Shown here: piece after piece, positions 44,363 through 55,877 of the stretch | Layout of the letters: every line of letters starts with the position of its first letter | Numbering within the stretch: position 1 is the stretch's first letter | Source: Semisulcospira habei | Taxonomy: Eukaryota; Mollusca; Gastropoda; Semisulcospiridae | Reading direction: 5' to 3' | NCBI GenBank assembly: GCA_036245525.1 | Contig: BTPG01000003.1 | Span: forward strand, 210,808,070-210,872,069 | Length of the DNA stretch: 64,000 nt | The notes under the pieces: generated by a model | What the model saw: the letters and a program-made list of their open reading frames with translations, nothing else | What the model was told of the DNA's origin: nothing | Database searches by the model: none | Made by a program: the position numbers and the translations under genes

Positions 44363-45085
44363 ATGTGCAAAAAAGGCCAAAAATTTCGAATCGGCCATTT
44401 AAATGTATATCACCTGGCGAACAAAGTGCCGGGCGTTTGCGTTTATGTTAATTCACCTAGTTACTTTCATCTCTTTGGTATAACCGAGACACGCCTTGCC
44501 TCCAACATCAGTGATGAGGCCATCGCCATTCCGAATTACTCCATTCTTAGGCGAGATCCGTCAGTCCAGGGTGAGACAGGTGTAGCGGTCTACATCCACA
44601 ACTCAGTTAAACACATAACCCGCAGGCGCCGAGACTTAGAAACTAGCAGTGTGGAATGTATTTGGATAGAGATTAGGCAATCTAAATCCCCTCCTTTACT
44701 TGTTGGGTTTCTTTACAGAAATCCTGCGGCCAATTTTGAATGGTATGACAACTTTGTACACTTGATTGATAAAACAGATATTCATAAAAGCGAACTTCTC
44801 CTTCTAGGGGATTTTAACATTGACACTCTTAAACCTCATCCATCATGGGAGTGTACCACTACCTTAGTCGGCCTTCAACAAATGGTAACATCGCCCACTA
44901 GAGTTACGCCATCATCAGCCACTGTTATAGAAAATATTTATATAAATAAACCGCTGGCAATTAGCAACGTTCACGTTGGTAGTCTTAGCGTAAGTGACCA
45001 CTATCCGGTAAGCTGCACGTGGCTGTCCAAGCTTCCAAAACTAAAAAAGCAAGGACATACGTGCATAACATACAGATCATTTTAA
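44363..45085 (+). CDS. CR1-like endonuclease ORF
   Basis: 240 codons with AP-endonuclease motifs RIGHLNVYHLANKV, FGITETRLASNIS, YSILRRDPSVQGETGVAVYI, LLLLGDFNIDTLKPHP and the final SVSDHYPVSCTW carrying the catalytic Asp-His. The ORF ends by a stop shortly after the domain; the protein would normally continue into the RT. The start codon is the first ATG in frame and may not be the native one. Confidence 0.85.
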   Translation: MCKKGQKFRIGHLNVYHLANKVPGVCVYVNSPSYFHLFGITETRLASNISDEAIAIPNYSILRRDPSVQGETGVAVYIHNSVKHITRRRRDLETSSVECIWIEIRQSKSPPLLVGFLYRNPAANFEWYDNFVHLIDKTDIHKSELLLLGDFNIDTLKPHPSWECTTTLVGLQQMVTSPTRVTPSSATVIENIYINKPLAISNVHVGSLSVSDHYPVSCTWLSKLPKLKKQGHTCITYRSF

Positions 45086-45198
45086 AAGTTCAATGAAAAT
45101 ACCTTTCTGTCTGATCTAGCTTCTGCAGAATTTACTGAAGTGTACAATGAAACGACCCAAATAAAGCACTAGATACGTGGTATCACATCTTTCTCAGA

Positions 45199-45707
45199 GT
45201 GCTAGATAAACACGCGCCCTTGAGACAACAAAGAGTTAAATACGCCACTTTACCACCCTGGCTGACTGCGGATCTTATCGAGGCCATGGAGCACAGGGAC
45301 GAGCTGAGAAGAGAGAAGCGCTTCACCGATTACAAGAAAGAACGTAATCAAATAAAATCCATGGTTCTGAAGGCAAAGAAATTACTTTTCGATAAAGTTA
45401 TTCACGAAAGTAAAGACTGTGCCACAATATGGCGTGCGATAAATTTAGAGGCACGAATACAAGCACAACTCCTTTACCGCCGCATCTCACAGCAAACAGC
45501 TTCAACAGCCACTTCGTCTCCGTAGCAGAATCATTAATCCCGCCGGAAACTGAGTCGCATGACTATGTATGCCCGGACAACTTAGTCGATTTCTGCAAGC
45601 AGAGAACTGCCGGCACAAAACCTTTCATCATACCCACTATAGCGGTCCATGAAGTTGGTAAATTAATTACATCCTTGGAAAATAAAAAAATCATCAGGAC
45701 TGGATGA
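45199..45707 (+). pseudogene. CR1-like linker region, frameshifted
   Basis: Two overlapping frames (45199-45525 and 45429-45707) carry successive parts of the region between endonuclease and RT: LDKHAPLRQQRVKYATLPPW, then SHFVSVAESLIPP-like. A third frame from about 45690 continues into the RT fingers (SSGLDEISAKILKI-like, NNFRPISLLPVLSKPLERHI). At least two indels are needed to explain this. Confidence 0.75.
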
Positions 45708-45969
45708 GATTAGTGCGAAAATACTCAAGATATCCCTCCCATACATTGTAGAGAGTATCACTTATATCTACAACCTCTGTATTAATTTTAATTGTTTTCC
45801 AGACGCATTTAAAGACGCGAAAGTAATACCTCTACCTAAATCTAAAGATCTTAGTGAAATTAATAATTTTAGGCCCATATCACTTCTACCTGTTCTGTCC
45901 AAGCCCTTAGAACGGCATATTCACAAGCATCTATCTATATACCTGGAAAGCCGAAAATTAATCTATTCA

Positions 45970-47169
45970 TTGCAGTCGGGCTTCAGATCAGAACACTCAT
46001 GTCACACTGCGCTGATACGGATGATAGACACCTGGTTATCTTCCATCAACGACTCAAAACTTACAGGAGTCATGTTTCTAGATTTTCGTAAAGCCTTTGA
46101 TCTAGTAAACCACGAAATACTGATCAAGAAAGTATCCCTGTACACCAACAAGTTGGCGTCGTTTCTCAAATCCTACCTCGAAGGTATAAAACAAAAGGTA
46201 TTACTAAATGGCTCATACTCGAATCAAGGTTTAGTGAAGCATGGCGTACCACAGGGCTCTATTCTTGGTCCCCTTCTATTCTGCTTGTTCATAAATGATC
46301 TTCCTCTTGCGATAAAAAATGAAAGCGTTACGTGTGATATGTTTGCAGATGATGCTGCTGTACACACGCCAGATAAGGATATATCAAACATCAATTCACG
46401 ACTGCAAAACACACTGCAAGATATTGATGAATGGTGCAGTCATAATATTATAATTTTAAACCCGGTAAAAACGGAGAGCATGGTAATTAGCACCCGCCAA
46501 AAACACCAGCTTGGCTCTCTCTCACTCAGTCTGTCCCTCCAAGGCAAAACCATCAGCCAAGTTCCTAACCATCGCCTGCTAGGAGTCACGGTGGACAACC
46601 AGCTTAGGTGGCAGCTACACATCAGTAACGTTTGTAAAATTGTCTCCAGAAATCTGTACATCTTAGCAAAACTTAAACACATTACTGATATGGAGACACG
46701 TCAACTGTTCTTCAATGCCCATATTAGATCGCATATAGACTATGCTTCTACTGTGTGGGATGGTTCGAGAGATGTCAATTTGAAAAGATTGAACTCTCTA
46801 CATTGGAGAGCTGCCAAACTAATACTCCCTGATCCCAGCTTAACTACTGACCAAAAATTGGCAGCCTTAAAAATTCTGCCCCTGAAAGATCATCTAATTT
46901 ACCATAAGGGAATGGTTATGTTCAAGGCATTAAACGATAAGCTACCCCGATATATCACATCGCTATTTACCGTCCAGTCATCAACATACTCCAGATCAAG
47001 AAAATCCCTTATTGTGCCGCGACCTAGAATTGATCTCTATAAAACGAGTTTGACGTTCTCTGGCTCTAGTCTTTGGAATGCCTTGCCTAGAAACGTCACG
47101 ACATCAGCTACTTTCTCCTCGTTTAAAGTCGGTCTCATCAAGTACTTATTGTCAGCAGCATCCCCGTGA
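45970..47169 (+). CDS. CR1-like reverse transcriptase ORF
   Basis: 399 codons. RT motifs are QSGFRSEHSCHTALIRMID, GVMFLDFRKAFDLVNHEIL, HGVPQGSILGPLLFCLFIND and the catalytic FADD at Phe125 (46342-46353). These are followed by NPVKTESMVIST, HRLLGVTVDNQLRW, HIRSHIDYASTVWDG and the terminal SSLWNALPRNVTTS. The start lies inside the fingers region, so the true frame begins upstream and is continuous in sequence but interrupted upstream by a frameshift. The catalytic core itself is intact. Confidence 0.87.
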   Translation: MQSGFRSEHSCHTALIRMIDTWLSSINDSKLTGVMFLDFRKAFDLVNHEILIKKVSLYTNKLASFLKSYLEGIKQKVLLNGSYSNQGLVKHGVPQGSILGPLLFCLFINDLPLAIKNESVTCDMFADDAAVHTPDKDISNINSRLQNTLQDIDEWCSHNIIILNPVKTESMVISTRQKHQLGSLSLSLSLQGKTISQVPNHRLLGVTVDNQLRWQLHISNVCKIVSRNLYILAKLKHITDMETRQLFFNAHIRSHIDYASTVWDGSRDVNLKRLNSLHWRAAKLILPDPSLTTDQKLAALKILPLKDHLIYHKGMVMFKALNDKLPRYITSLFTVQSSTYSRSRKSLIVPRPRIDLYKTSLTFSGSSLWNALPRNVTTSATFSSFKVGLIKYLLSAASP

Positions 47170-47499
47170 CTGTGCACATATTGAAAAAATACTATTTCTC
47201 ATTAGATCATTAATTGCGTGTACCACAGTTTTCGACTGATGACTCATATTTATTCGGTACAGCTTGTGTGTAGCTTAAGCCGCGTAAGCGTGTGTGTGCA
47301 CGTGTGTGCGTGTGCGTTGTGCGTGTGTGCGTGTGCGCACGTGTATATTAGAGATAGAGAGTGGCGTGCTCAAATGTGCATGCGTTATGTATGCGTATTA
47401 GGTTGTTTGTATTCTTATTATATTATTTTAATTCAACCTCACAACATGTCATTATGCCCGACCAGTAAAGTTGGTAATTCCTATGTCACTTCCCCCCAA

Positions 47500-47539
<40 letters not shown>

Positions 47540-47541
47540 TC
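47500..47541. repeat. (ATT)n in LINE 3' UTR
   Basis: About 14 ATT units. Confidence 0.92.
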
Positions 47542-47693
47542 ATTCTTGGCTTGTGCTGTGTCATGTATTTTTTTCCCCTTCTTAGTAGTAGAAAACAATT
47601 AGTACGATAGTAACTCTGTAATCAGTAGATTAGCAACGGCAAGTTCGAAAAATGGTTGTTACTACCAAAACTTTTACCGTTGTCAAATAAAGG

Positions 47694-47861
<168 letters not shown>

Positions 47862-48111
47862 TTTTCAACTCCTACATAAAACCTCACATTGACTACGCAT
47901 CTACTATTTGGGACGGCTGTAGTGAGACTAACATTAAGAGGATTAATTCTCTATACAACCAAGCAGTTAAACTGATCCTCCCAATCCCCTCTCTAATTTT
48001 AGATGAAAAGCTTCAGGCAACAGGGCTCCTTCCTTTACATCAACACCTTAAGTTAAATAAGTGCGTACTTATGCACAAAGCACTAAACGGGAAAGCTCCC
48101 CTCTACCTGAC

Positions 48112-49263
48112 TGTTACGTGTTGAGTCGTGGTCGTAGTATGATATCACACCAGACGGCACGCACGTAAGGTTCTTTTAAAGAAACTTCATTCAGCTGCAA
48201 CCCGTCACACGTGGCTTAAGGTTGTAGACAACACTGGAGTAACAGTTCCAACAATATTTTATTGCAGCGATGCGATCTCCACACAATGCATTCACAAAAG
48301 CACACTCACAGTGGTACACTCTCTTCTCCAATACATTGAACACTTTTGACTCACACACTGCGTCTCTCATACAACGTAAACCACCGTTACGCTGCGTCTC
48401 TCACAATGTACACCCTATACGGGCCACGTACCTACGATAAACTGTGTGTCCCTACAACTGACAATGTATGACAATGTACAAACGCGCTTCCCAGCACAAT
48501 CTTTTATAGTATAATAGCTTTCCAGAATAATCTAGCAAATTCAGACAACACAACCAATCAGAACGGAACACGTAACCGAAACTCATAAATATTGATGAAA
48601 AAGAACTTTCTAGAATAGACTACAATAGTCTACAAAATTCAACTGTACGGGCCTGTGGAGGCGCTACAGAAGACCACAGATTTCATTTTGAGAGCCAAAC
48701 TCCAAGTGTGACGGCGTTCGAGAAGAAGAAGAAGTCTACAAAATTCGACTGCTAATTTCAACCCAAGTTTTGGGAAATCCCGGTGTGTTATGACTTCACA
48801 CAGGAGTATGCTAGACAGGTCACGACCTTGCCCCAATTCTCTGGAAGATTCAAGGCTCCGCCTAATACATACTGGCTGGTAAGTTCACGCGCACAGAAAA
48901 ACAACATTACTATGAGTATTTGAGCGGCTTTAATACTGTGTTCCAAAATGTTGCCTACACTTTGATGTCACACACACGAGGTCACTAGACAGAGCGCGGT
49001 TTCGCTCGAACGTTCTGGTCTATTCTCAGCTAATCTACGCATCACAAAAATCGACCGCTCTTCTCCTTGCGCCTTTGCTAGAAACTTCCGGACTAATCTT
49101 AGCGTATCATAACAAAGCCGATTCCGCTCTACGCACGAACGATGGCGAATCTTAGTGAAAAGGTACGTGAATCGTAACCATGATAGCTCAAATAAATTTT
49201 GGATCGTTTCCTACGATTAGTGCATGCACGCTCTCACAGAACAACACAACCACACTGGTAACA
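48112..49263 (-). mobile_element. Solo LTR (copy 2, 1152 bp) with exact 5-bp duplication
   Basis: It begins TGTTACGTGTTGAGTCG and ends CACTGGTAACA. CTGAC flanks it at 48107-48111 and 49264-49268, and removing it rejoins the LINE reading frame. On the minus strand TATAAAAG lies near 48508-48501 and AATAAA at 48263-48258, giving a plausible U3-R order. It is about 90% similar by eye to copy 1 at 35446, and the length difference is explained by the small insertion at 48646. Confidence 0.92.
48646..48734 (+). mobile_element. 89-bp retroposon inside the solo LTR
   Basis: It is flanked by TCTACAAAATTCAACTG (48629-48645) and TCTACAAAATTCGACTG (48735-48751), a 17-bp duplication with one mismatch. 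The other LTR has this site once (near 35958). The insert ends GTTCGAGAAGAAGAAGAAG, a (GAA)n tail. It is probably a 5'-truncated SINE. Confidence 0.8.
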
Positions 49264-49707
49264 CTGACTAAACTTTTCACTCAGAGCGAAAGGGTTTACA
49301 GCACTTCGAGGAGCAGTCTCGTCATTGAACGGCCCCGAACTGACTTGTTTGAATCCAGCCTTTCGTACGCGGGTGCCTATTTATGAAACTCACTTACCCC
49401 AAATACACAGCAAACGAGACATCTTCCATTGTTTAGGACGAAAGCTTTTAAATACATCTCAGAGCAAAAGAAACGTAGATAATGTTTCCAAAAAAGCTAT
49501 GTCAATGATTTCCTTTTATTTAACGCATTGTTGTAGTCCTCTATTTTTTTCTCTTGTTACTTTTTATTATCTCTCTTCTCTGTAGTGTTTTTTCCTGATC
49601 ACTATATTCCTGCACAAGAGTAGCTGTATCATAAGTGCGCAGTCGCTGTCTATAAACACTCACTTTACATCGCCCCTCCCCCCCCCTCCCTCCGACCCTG
49701 TCAATTG

Positions 49708-49712
<5 letters not shown>

Positions 49713-49801
<89 letters not shown>
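49713..49801. repeat. (TG)n microsatellite
   Basis: About 44 TG units. Confidence 0.97.
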
Positions 49802-49803
<2 letters not shown>

Positions 49804-49999
49804 CCTTCAGCGACTTGAGAAATTACATCGGAATGTAACACAAGTGACCTGTTTGTGCTGTTAACATGTTGTTTTAATATTTGTTTTTAATGTTGTAGTT
49901 TTGCAAGGACAAACACGAAAAAAGGCCTGTGCGCCTATTGTTTCCATGCTTGAGAAATAAATAAAGTATCAATTATTCCTTCATTCATTCCTTCATTCA

Positions 50000-50105
<106 letters not shown>

Positions 50106-50124
50106 TGCGCGCATCCCCAGGAGG

Positions 50125-50166
50125 AATAGATCTTCATGCTCCCGCCAGATGCATGAGAATCTATGC
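50125..50166. repeat. H1 hairpin, short copy
   Basis: ATAGATCTTCATGC and GCATGAGAATCTAT are inverted arms around CCCGCCAGAT, followed by the family flank GCCTCTTGGAGG. Confidence 0.7.
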
Positions 50167-50556
50167 CTCTTGGAGGTGTTTGGAGCGCGCGCATGCACTG
50201 CACTAACACGCACACACACATCGACGCGCTTTCAGAAGAGCATGCAGGTGACCCGTGTACTTAGTATTTCATATAGCTACGTAAAGTCAACCTGCTTTCA
50301 CACAAATTATAGCAAGACTGAAATTGTACCGTGAAGTTCTAGTTTTGTCACCATTTTCTCAAGCCTGGTAAAAACGCTTACGTCATGACAATGACGTTTG
50401 ACAAATCAATGATGCGTATGTCCTGCGCCCCTTATAGAACTCACTGACGCATTGGCAGATCTGCGAGACTTTGTCAATAGGAGATAATTCAACTTCAGAA
50501 TCAGGTCAAAGACAAAAGGTAGAGACCATTGGCAGCGAGGACAGCTGTCATGTTGA

Positions 50557-50799
50557 AAATAAGTACCCAACGGAGAAAGAAACACGCTTAGAAAAGACGG
50601 GTATAACATAGTTTATTAATATTTTGGGTAAATACCCTTTGTCAAAATAGACAAACAAACAGAGAGATTAGCCGCTACTTATCTTCATTCGCTCTGTTTG
50701 TTTGTCTATTTTGACAAAGGGTATTTACCCGAAATATTAATAAATTGTGTTATACCCGTCTTTTCTAAGCGTGTTTCTTTCTCCGCTGGGTACTTATTT
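50557..50799. repeat. 243-bp near-perfect palindrome (MITE-like)
   Basis: Arms of about 108 bases face each other across a 27-base loop. Left arm blocks are AATAAGTACCCAACGGAG, CGCTTAGAAAAGACGGGTAT and AAATACCCTTTGTCAAAATA; each recurs inverted on the right (ATACCCGTCTTTTCTAAGCG and so on). Only a few mismatches are visible, so it is young or subject to gene conversion. The host duplication is unclear. Confidence 0.85.
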
Positions 50800-50849
50800 G
50801 CATTGTACACGCTTGGCAGTCACCTTTTCGGTCTGGATTGTCATATTTA

Positions 50850-51305
50850 AGTAACTTTGTGGGTTATGGTTCATCCCTTCTTGTTGGTCTTCAATCTGAG
50901 CAGATTATCCGCCTTCGGCGAGTGCACAATTATGCCGCAAGGCTTGTGAAGCGCAGGCGAAAACGAGACCACGTAACCCCTAAACTGAAAGGCCTACACT
51001 GGCTTCGAACCCAATCCTGCATAAAGTTTAAGATAGCGACACTTGCATACATCACTTTGCTGGCAGTCTTCCTTCATACCATTCCTCCAGTCTAATTACT
51101 TACCAGGACTCTCGCTCACTGCGTTCATTGGGAGAGAAACTTCTCAAAGTTCCATAGTACCATCTCAAATCTGCCGGTGAACGCTCTTTCAGATGTACTG
51201 CTCCTTTAATTTGGAATTCCTTAACGACTGAGCTGAGCAAACGCCTCCCCCCTTACCCAGTTGAAAGCAAAGTTAAAAACTTACTTTTTCTCGCAGACTT
51301 TCGTG
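50850..51305 (+). mobile_element. Decayed L2/CR1-like LINE fragment
   Basis: The translation shows VGLQSEQIIRLRRVHNYAAR, KRDHVTPKLKGLHWL and KFKIATLAY, matching the C-terminal domain of elements 1 to 3. Later, in shifted frames, a SSEKLLKVP-like and WNSLTTELS-like block follows. Several frameshifts are present and no RT core remains. Confidence 0.75.
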
Positions 51306-51352
51306 TAATCTCTACGGGTTTCTGTACACCCCCCCCCCCCCTTGAAGACTCT

Positions 51353-51423
<71 letters not shown>

Positions 51424-51434
51424 TGTGTGTGTGT
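51353..51434. repeat. (GT)n microsatellite
   Basis: About 40 GT units after a C11 run. Confidence 0.97.
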
Positions 51435-51484
51435 ATTTCGTTTTCGCCTGCGCATTTGAGTGATATTATAAATATGAGAAATGC

Positions 51485-52160
<676 letters not shown>

Positions 52161-52164
52161 CATA

Positions 52165-52289
<125 letters not shown>

Positions 52290-52551
52290 TCAGAGCATGT
52301 ATTATTATTAATATTATTATTATTTATATAGCTATTCCGTCACATATTTCAGTTTTTACTTGTCTGCCTTTTTGTTTCGGCGCTTTTTCGACTATGGTCA
52401 GTACATACAAAAAACTTAGGGCCTTCTCTTGAAATTTCTTACCGTCGATATTATTTAATTTATCAATTTTTGGGCATGAAATATGTCACATAGCACCTTC
52501 ATACTGCACATGTTGTTGTGCAAGCCCCTGAACTGTTTATTTATCAGTATT

Positions 52552-52920
52552 CAATATACCGCTCCCTCCGCTCCGCCTCCGACCCTCTCCGCCTCCACAT
52601 CCCCCGCACCAAACTCAGCACTTTCGGCCCCAGCTCCTCCGTCTACGGTCCATCCACCTGGAATACTCTCCCACTCTCTCTCCGTCAGAAACACTCACTC
52701 TCCTCCTTCTAGTCCGCCCTCAAAACTCACCTCTTTCAACAGTTCTAGCACTATATCACCACACTCCCCACCAAAAGCTGAATGTCGTAATGTATTTGTG
52801 GTACGTGAGTCATTGTCTAAAGCGTGCGCATGCGTGCGCGAGTTGTGAGTGCGCGCTTAGAGTTATAATTATTATAAGATAAGCGCATTAAAAATACCGT
52901 AATTATTAATTATTATTGGT
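52552..52920 (+). mobile_element. 3' end of a family-beta LINE
   Basis: The + strand encodes [20 protein letters not shown] and [20 protein letters not shown], nearly identical to the C-terminus of LINE element 4, with a one-base deletion near 52640 and a stop just before the usual LFQQF end. It is followed by the same 3' UTR (GTACGTGAGTCATTGTCTAA, AGATAAGCGCATTA) and a short (ATT) tail. Confidence 0.82.
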
Positions 52921-53379
52921 ATTTGTGTTCTTTGAGGTTTGACTGAATGAAGGTTTGTACCAAGTAATGTGACTGGCCGAAGACGTATTTGTGGGAAAAA
53001 AAAACTGCCGTTGTTACGTGTGATCTTGGTAAGTTAAGTCTACTTATCACATGTCACCTTGTGATGAGTAGACGCCGGCTGCCTTGAGAAGGGGCGACCA
53101 GGGAAAAATACGAGTAGAGATAGACGAATGAGAAAAAAATGTAATGAGTCTGAAAGAAGACACTTTTTTTAACACACAGCTTGAAAGAATGCCCTATTTA
53201 AATCACACGGAGTAGTTTACATGCTTGTCGACTCTGATATCACTTTAATCAGTACTGTTTTTAGCGAATGATTTGCATGCGTTTCTATCGGATGAGCAAC
53301 ATAGTTTGGGCATACATGAATGATGGTCTTCCTGTATCCGAAATACACAAAACACAACATAACTTATTATGCCACCCAG
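52921..53379. other. Intron end before EGF exon 3
   Basis: No repeat family or exon is recognised. The CACATGTCACCTTGTGATGAG region (53047 onward) is an imperfect inverted repeat. Confidence 0.35.
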
Positions 53380-53511
53380 AATGTGAAGTTGGCCATTACG
53401 GACCAGACTGTGTGGAAGAGTGTGGAGCCTGTTTGGGTGGTGTCCCCTGTCACCGTGTAGATGGAGTCTGTTTGGAGTGTGAGGACAACTACCAGTTTCC
53501 TTTTTGCAAAG
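53380..53511 (+). CDS. Receptor exon: EGF-like module 3
   Basis: The exon is 132 nt (44 residues), phase 1 at both ends, with acceptor CCACCCAG and donor GTGTGA. It starts CEVGHYGPDCVEECGAC, continues CHRVDGVCLEC and ends with a cysteine after QFPF. Eight cysteines keep the spacing of modules 2 and 4, but the usual GW before the last cysteine is replaced by NYQFPF, so the last loop has diverged. Only 295 bases separate it from module 4, and that intron contains a palindromic MITE. Confidence 0.82.
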
Positions 53512-53536
53512 GTGTGATTTACCCTCAGTTCAATCA

Positions 53537-53690
53537 TTAACTCATTCAGCCCCCACACTACAGCAAGACATGGATCGAGCATGATAGTTCAAGGGTTGTG
53601 CCAGAATAGCTTTGAGCCTATAGGCGCCAAGCTATTCTGGCACGACCCTTGAAATATCTTACTCGATCTGTCTCTAGAATTGTAATACAG
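53537..53690. repeat. Palindromic TTAA MITE, family H2, inside the EGF3-EGF4 intron
   Basis: It starts TTAACTCATTCAGCCCCC. The central hairpin pairs GATCGAGCATGATAGTTCAA and GGGTTGTGCCAGAATAGCTT with their inverted right arm (AAGCTATTCTGGCACGACCC, TTGAAATATCTTACTCGATC). The centre CCTATAGG is itself palindromic. Confidence 0.75.
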
Positions 53691-53806
53691 TCCTTCAGAG
53701 GCAACTTCATAATTTGGGGATTTAGTTATAGACGTATTCACGTGCATTTTTGTCCTAAAGCAAATGTTATAATCTGCTCACTGACTTTACTGTTCTACTG
53801 TACCAG

Positions 53807-53938
53807 AGTGTCACGAGGGACTGTACGGGGCAAATTGCTCCCTAAACTGCAGCGAGAACTGTGAGAGTGACGTGTGTGATAGAAACACTGGAAACTGCAC
53901 GTGCAAACCGCAATGGAAACCACCGACCTGTTTGGAAG
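53807..53938 (+). CDS. Receptor exon: EGF-like module 4
   Basis: The exon is 132 nt (44 residues), phase 1 at both ends, with acceptor TGTACCAG and donor GTAAAA. It starts CHEGLYGANCSLNCSENC, continues CDRNTGNCTCKP and ends PPTCLE. Eight cysteines and the G-x-Y-G-x-x-C box match the Draper/MEGF10 consensus. Three sequons (two NCS, one NCT) suggest heavy N-glycosylation. It is the last extracellular module before the membrane exon. Confidence 0.85.
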
Positions 53939-53970
53939 GTAAAATAGTCCACTAAACAAATGGGCATCCT

Positions 53971-54038
53971 AACTCATCCCAGACGAACGGCAACAGCTAT
54001 AGCCGCGTATCCGTATGCGTCACGTCTGGAATGAGTTA
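53971..54038. repeat. Small inverted-repeat element ending GAATGAGTTAA
   Basis: TAACTCATCCCAGACG on the left pairs imperfectly with CGTCTGGAATGAGTTA on the right. It starts 33 bases after EGF exon 4. Confidence 0.6.
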
Positions 54039-54443
54039 ATAGAAACAAAATGAAAAACAATGACCATATTGTATCATGTCGCCCGCAGCTCTTGCGATAC
54101 CTGTCACGAGATTTTTGTCTACATTGTTTTCAGGATTGTGTTGTGAATTGATTAAATGAGCTCTCTGTGACAAATGCTTTATAAATTAAAGCATGCTGTT
54201 TGTAATGGCACGCTTCGACTTCGTTATCTAATGGACTTGCCGCAAACTCGTGTTTTGTACATCCACTGAGTTACTTGGATTGTAAAATAAAAATGTGTAA
54301 GTGGTTTGATTGTCTGTTGCATACTTTCTCATTTTTCTTCTACAAAATGGTTTTGCAACTTCTAGCATCTATACTCAAGAACAGACAAGCACATAATTTA
54401 ATACGACCACTAAACCGACTCGTGCACATGTATTCCTTTTCAG

Positions 54444-54564
54444 CACTGCACCTTATTTCTGCCGACAATGATGATGACAAGATCACTGTTGTGGTCATTT
54501 GGTCGGTTGCAGCCGTCGTTGGTGTGGCTATTGTCGCTCTCGTTGTCGTCATTGTTCTGGTCAG
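54444..54564 (+). CDS. Receptor exon: stalk and single transmembrane helix
   Basis: The exon is 121 nt, acceptor TTTTCAG, donor GTAAAC, entering in phase 1 and leaving in phase 2. It encodes a short acidic stalk (ISADNDDDK) followed by about 25 uninterrupted hydrophobic residues rich in Val, Ile and Ala (from ITVVVIWSVAAVVGVAIVAL to VLVR). The helix ends in a basic residue, giving the stop-transfer charge expected of a type I membrane protein with a cytoplasmic C-terminus. Confidence 0.82.
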
Positions 54565-55009
54565 GTAAACAGATAGCTGGGAACTGTAAAGGCATTAAAC
54601 ATTTGACACAATTTGTAGACAGAACAAATGACCGCAGATCTTAAATGCCCAGGCCGCACGATTCTCAAGGTCACAGGTCACCAGAATAATGATCACCTCT
54701 TACTGTCCCACCAAACCTTTTGTCCGTACGACGTGAAGAAAGCCCGACGATTTCCAGTTACGTTGCCGTAAAGAAAATCGTCAGCAAACTGGCCGGCGTC
54801 TAACTTGACACAGACTCGGGATCACGTCGATCTGCAACACGCTGTTTTCCATATACATTACACAACAGAGTGTTGCCTGTCAACGTGGTCCGGTAAGTTT
54901 TCGGCATCCAAATTTCGCGTCTCATCTGTAAATGTAAGTCCAATCAGAAACATCGCGACACAAACCGCTACCAACAGCCAAAGGGTAAAAAAAAAAGGTA
55001 TGGTTAGTT

Positions 55010-55124
55010 CCCAACCCAATGCGTAAAAGGCCATCGGGCCGAGGTCGGCCGCCGTTGGCCCGCGCACGGCCGTGCGCTGGCTAACGATGCCGACGTCGGC
55101 CCGATGGCCTTTTGCGCATTGGGA
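55010..55124. repeat. GC-rich palindrome, family H3 (best copy)
   Basis: CCAATGCGTAAAAGGCCATC on the left and GATGGCCTTTTGCGCATTGG on the right are inverted. Inner arms GGTCGGCCGCCGTTGGCCC face the core GCGCACGGCCGTGCGC. It lies in the intron between the membrane exon and the juxtamembrane exon. Confidence 0.88.
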
Positions 55125-55461
55125 AGCCTCATTACATTAATTGCACTAAAAGTGAATCTCACAGGTTCGGACTGGTCTGATTTAGTAAACTGGGCTGATT
55201 GGGTGTGACTGAGAGTATCAGAATCAAATCTAGTCAGGTCAAATATACACATTGCTGTGTTTTGGATTGAACTAGACAGAATTGAGTTGGATCGAGATGC
55301 TTTGATTCGAATGTAGAGCTTATTAAAGTGAACTTAGCATGGTTTAACCCCTTTGTACATGTTGCTTCCGGTACCGTAAACAGAAACTGTTTCAGCAAAC
55401 ACAACCTTGTTAGGACAGTAGTGGGTCACAATGTGCTGAATCTTGTTCTCTGTGTGTTTAG

Positions 55462-55511
55462 GGCGCGCCGGGCAAGAACCATACAGGCTGATTCCGCCAT
55501 TCAAAACCCCG
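55462..55511 (+). CDS. Receptor exon: basic juxtamembrane segment
   Basis: This is a 50-nt micro-exon with acceptor GTGTTTAG and donor GTAAGA, phase 2 in and phase 1 out. It is exactly what is needed to connect the membrane exon to the tail exon. It encodes RARRARTIQADSAIQNP, with five arginines directly inside the membrane. The exon is short and was found by phase matching, so it is slightly less certain than its neighbours. Confidence 0.7.
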
Positions 55512-55877
55512 GTAAGAGTTTTCCCCTCCCCCACCCCCCACCCCACCTCACCCCTGTATGGAATACAGCCGCTGGCACCTCATTTCCAGAGCCGATGGCT
55601 GTATGCACAAGAGCGTCCTGCTTCAGTTGATAGGTTGTCACATTTGCTTGCAGTAAGGAAGAAGATAATAATAGAGTTGTAATGTACCTCATCCATAAAC
55701 CATAATATCTTTTCATGCGTGAGATAAGATACTGTTCACAATACTGTTTATATGATTAAAGTGAAAAAAATGATGATCTGCTCCATGGCGGGTTTTGCTA
55801 ACCTTCTCGTAATGACTTCTCAATAATGACTCTCTCAGCTAGGACGTTATCCTTCTTTCACAATCCGTTTGATAAGG

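Noticed and set aside
53268..53540. A stand-alone 90-codon EGF ORF starting at an ATG at 53268
   Set aside because: The ATG and first about 37 codons are intronic; a CCACCCAG acceptor at 53379 gives a phase-1 exon matching the other EGF exons.
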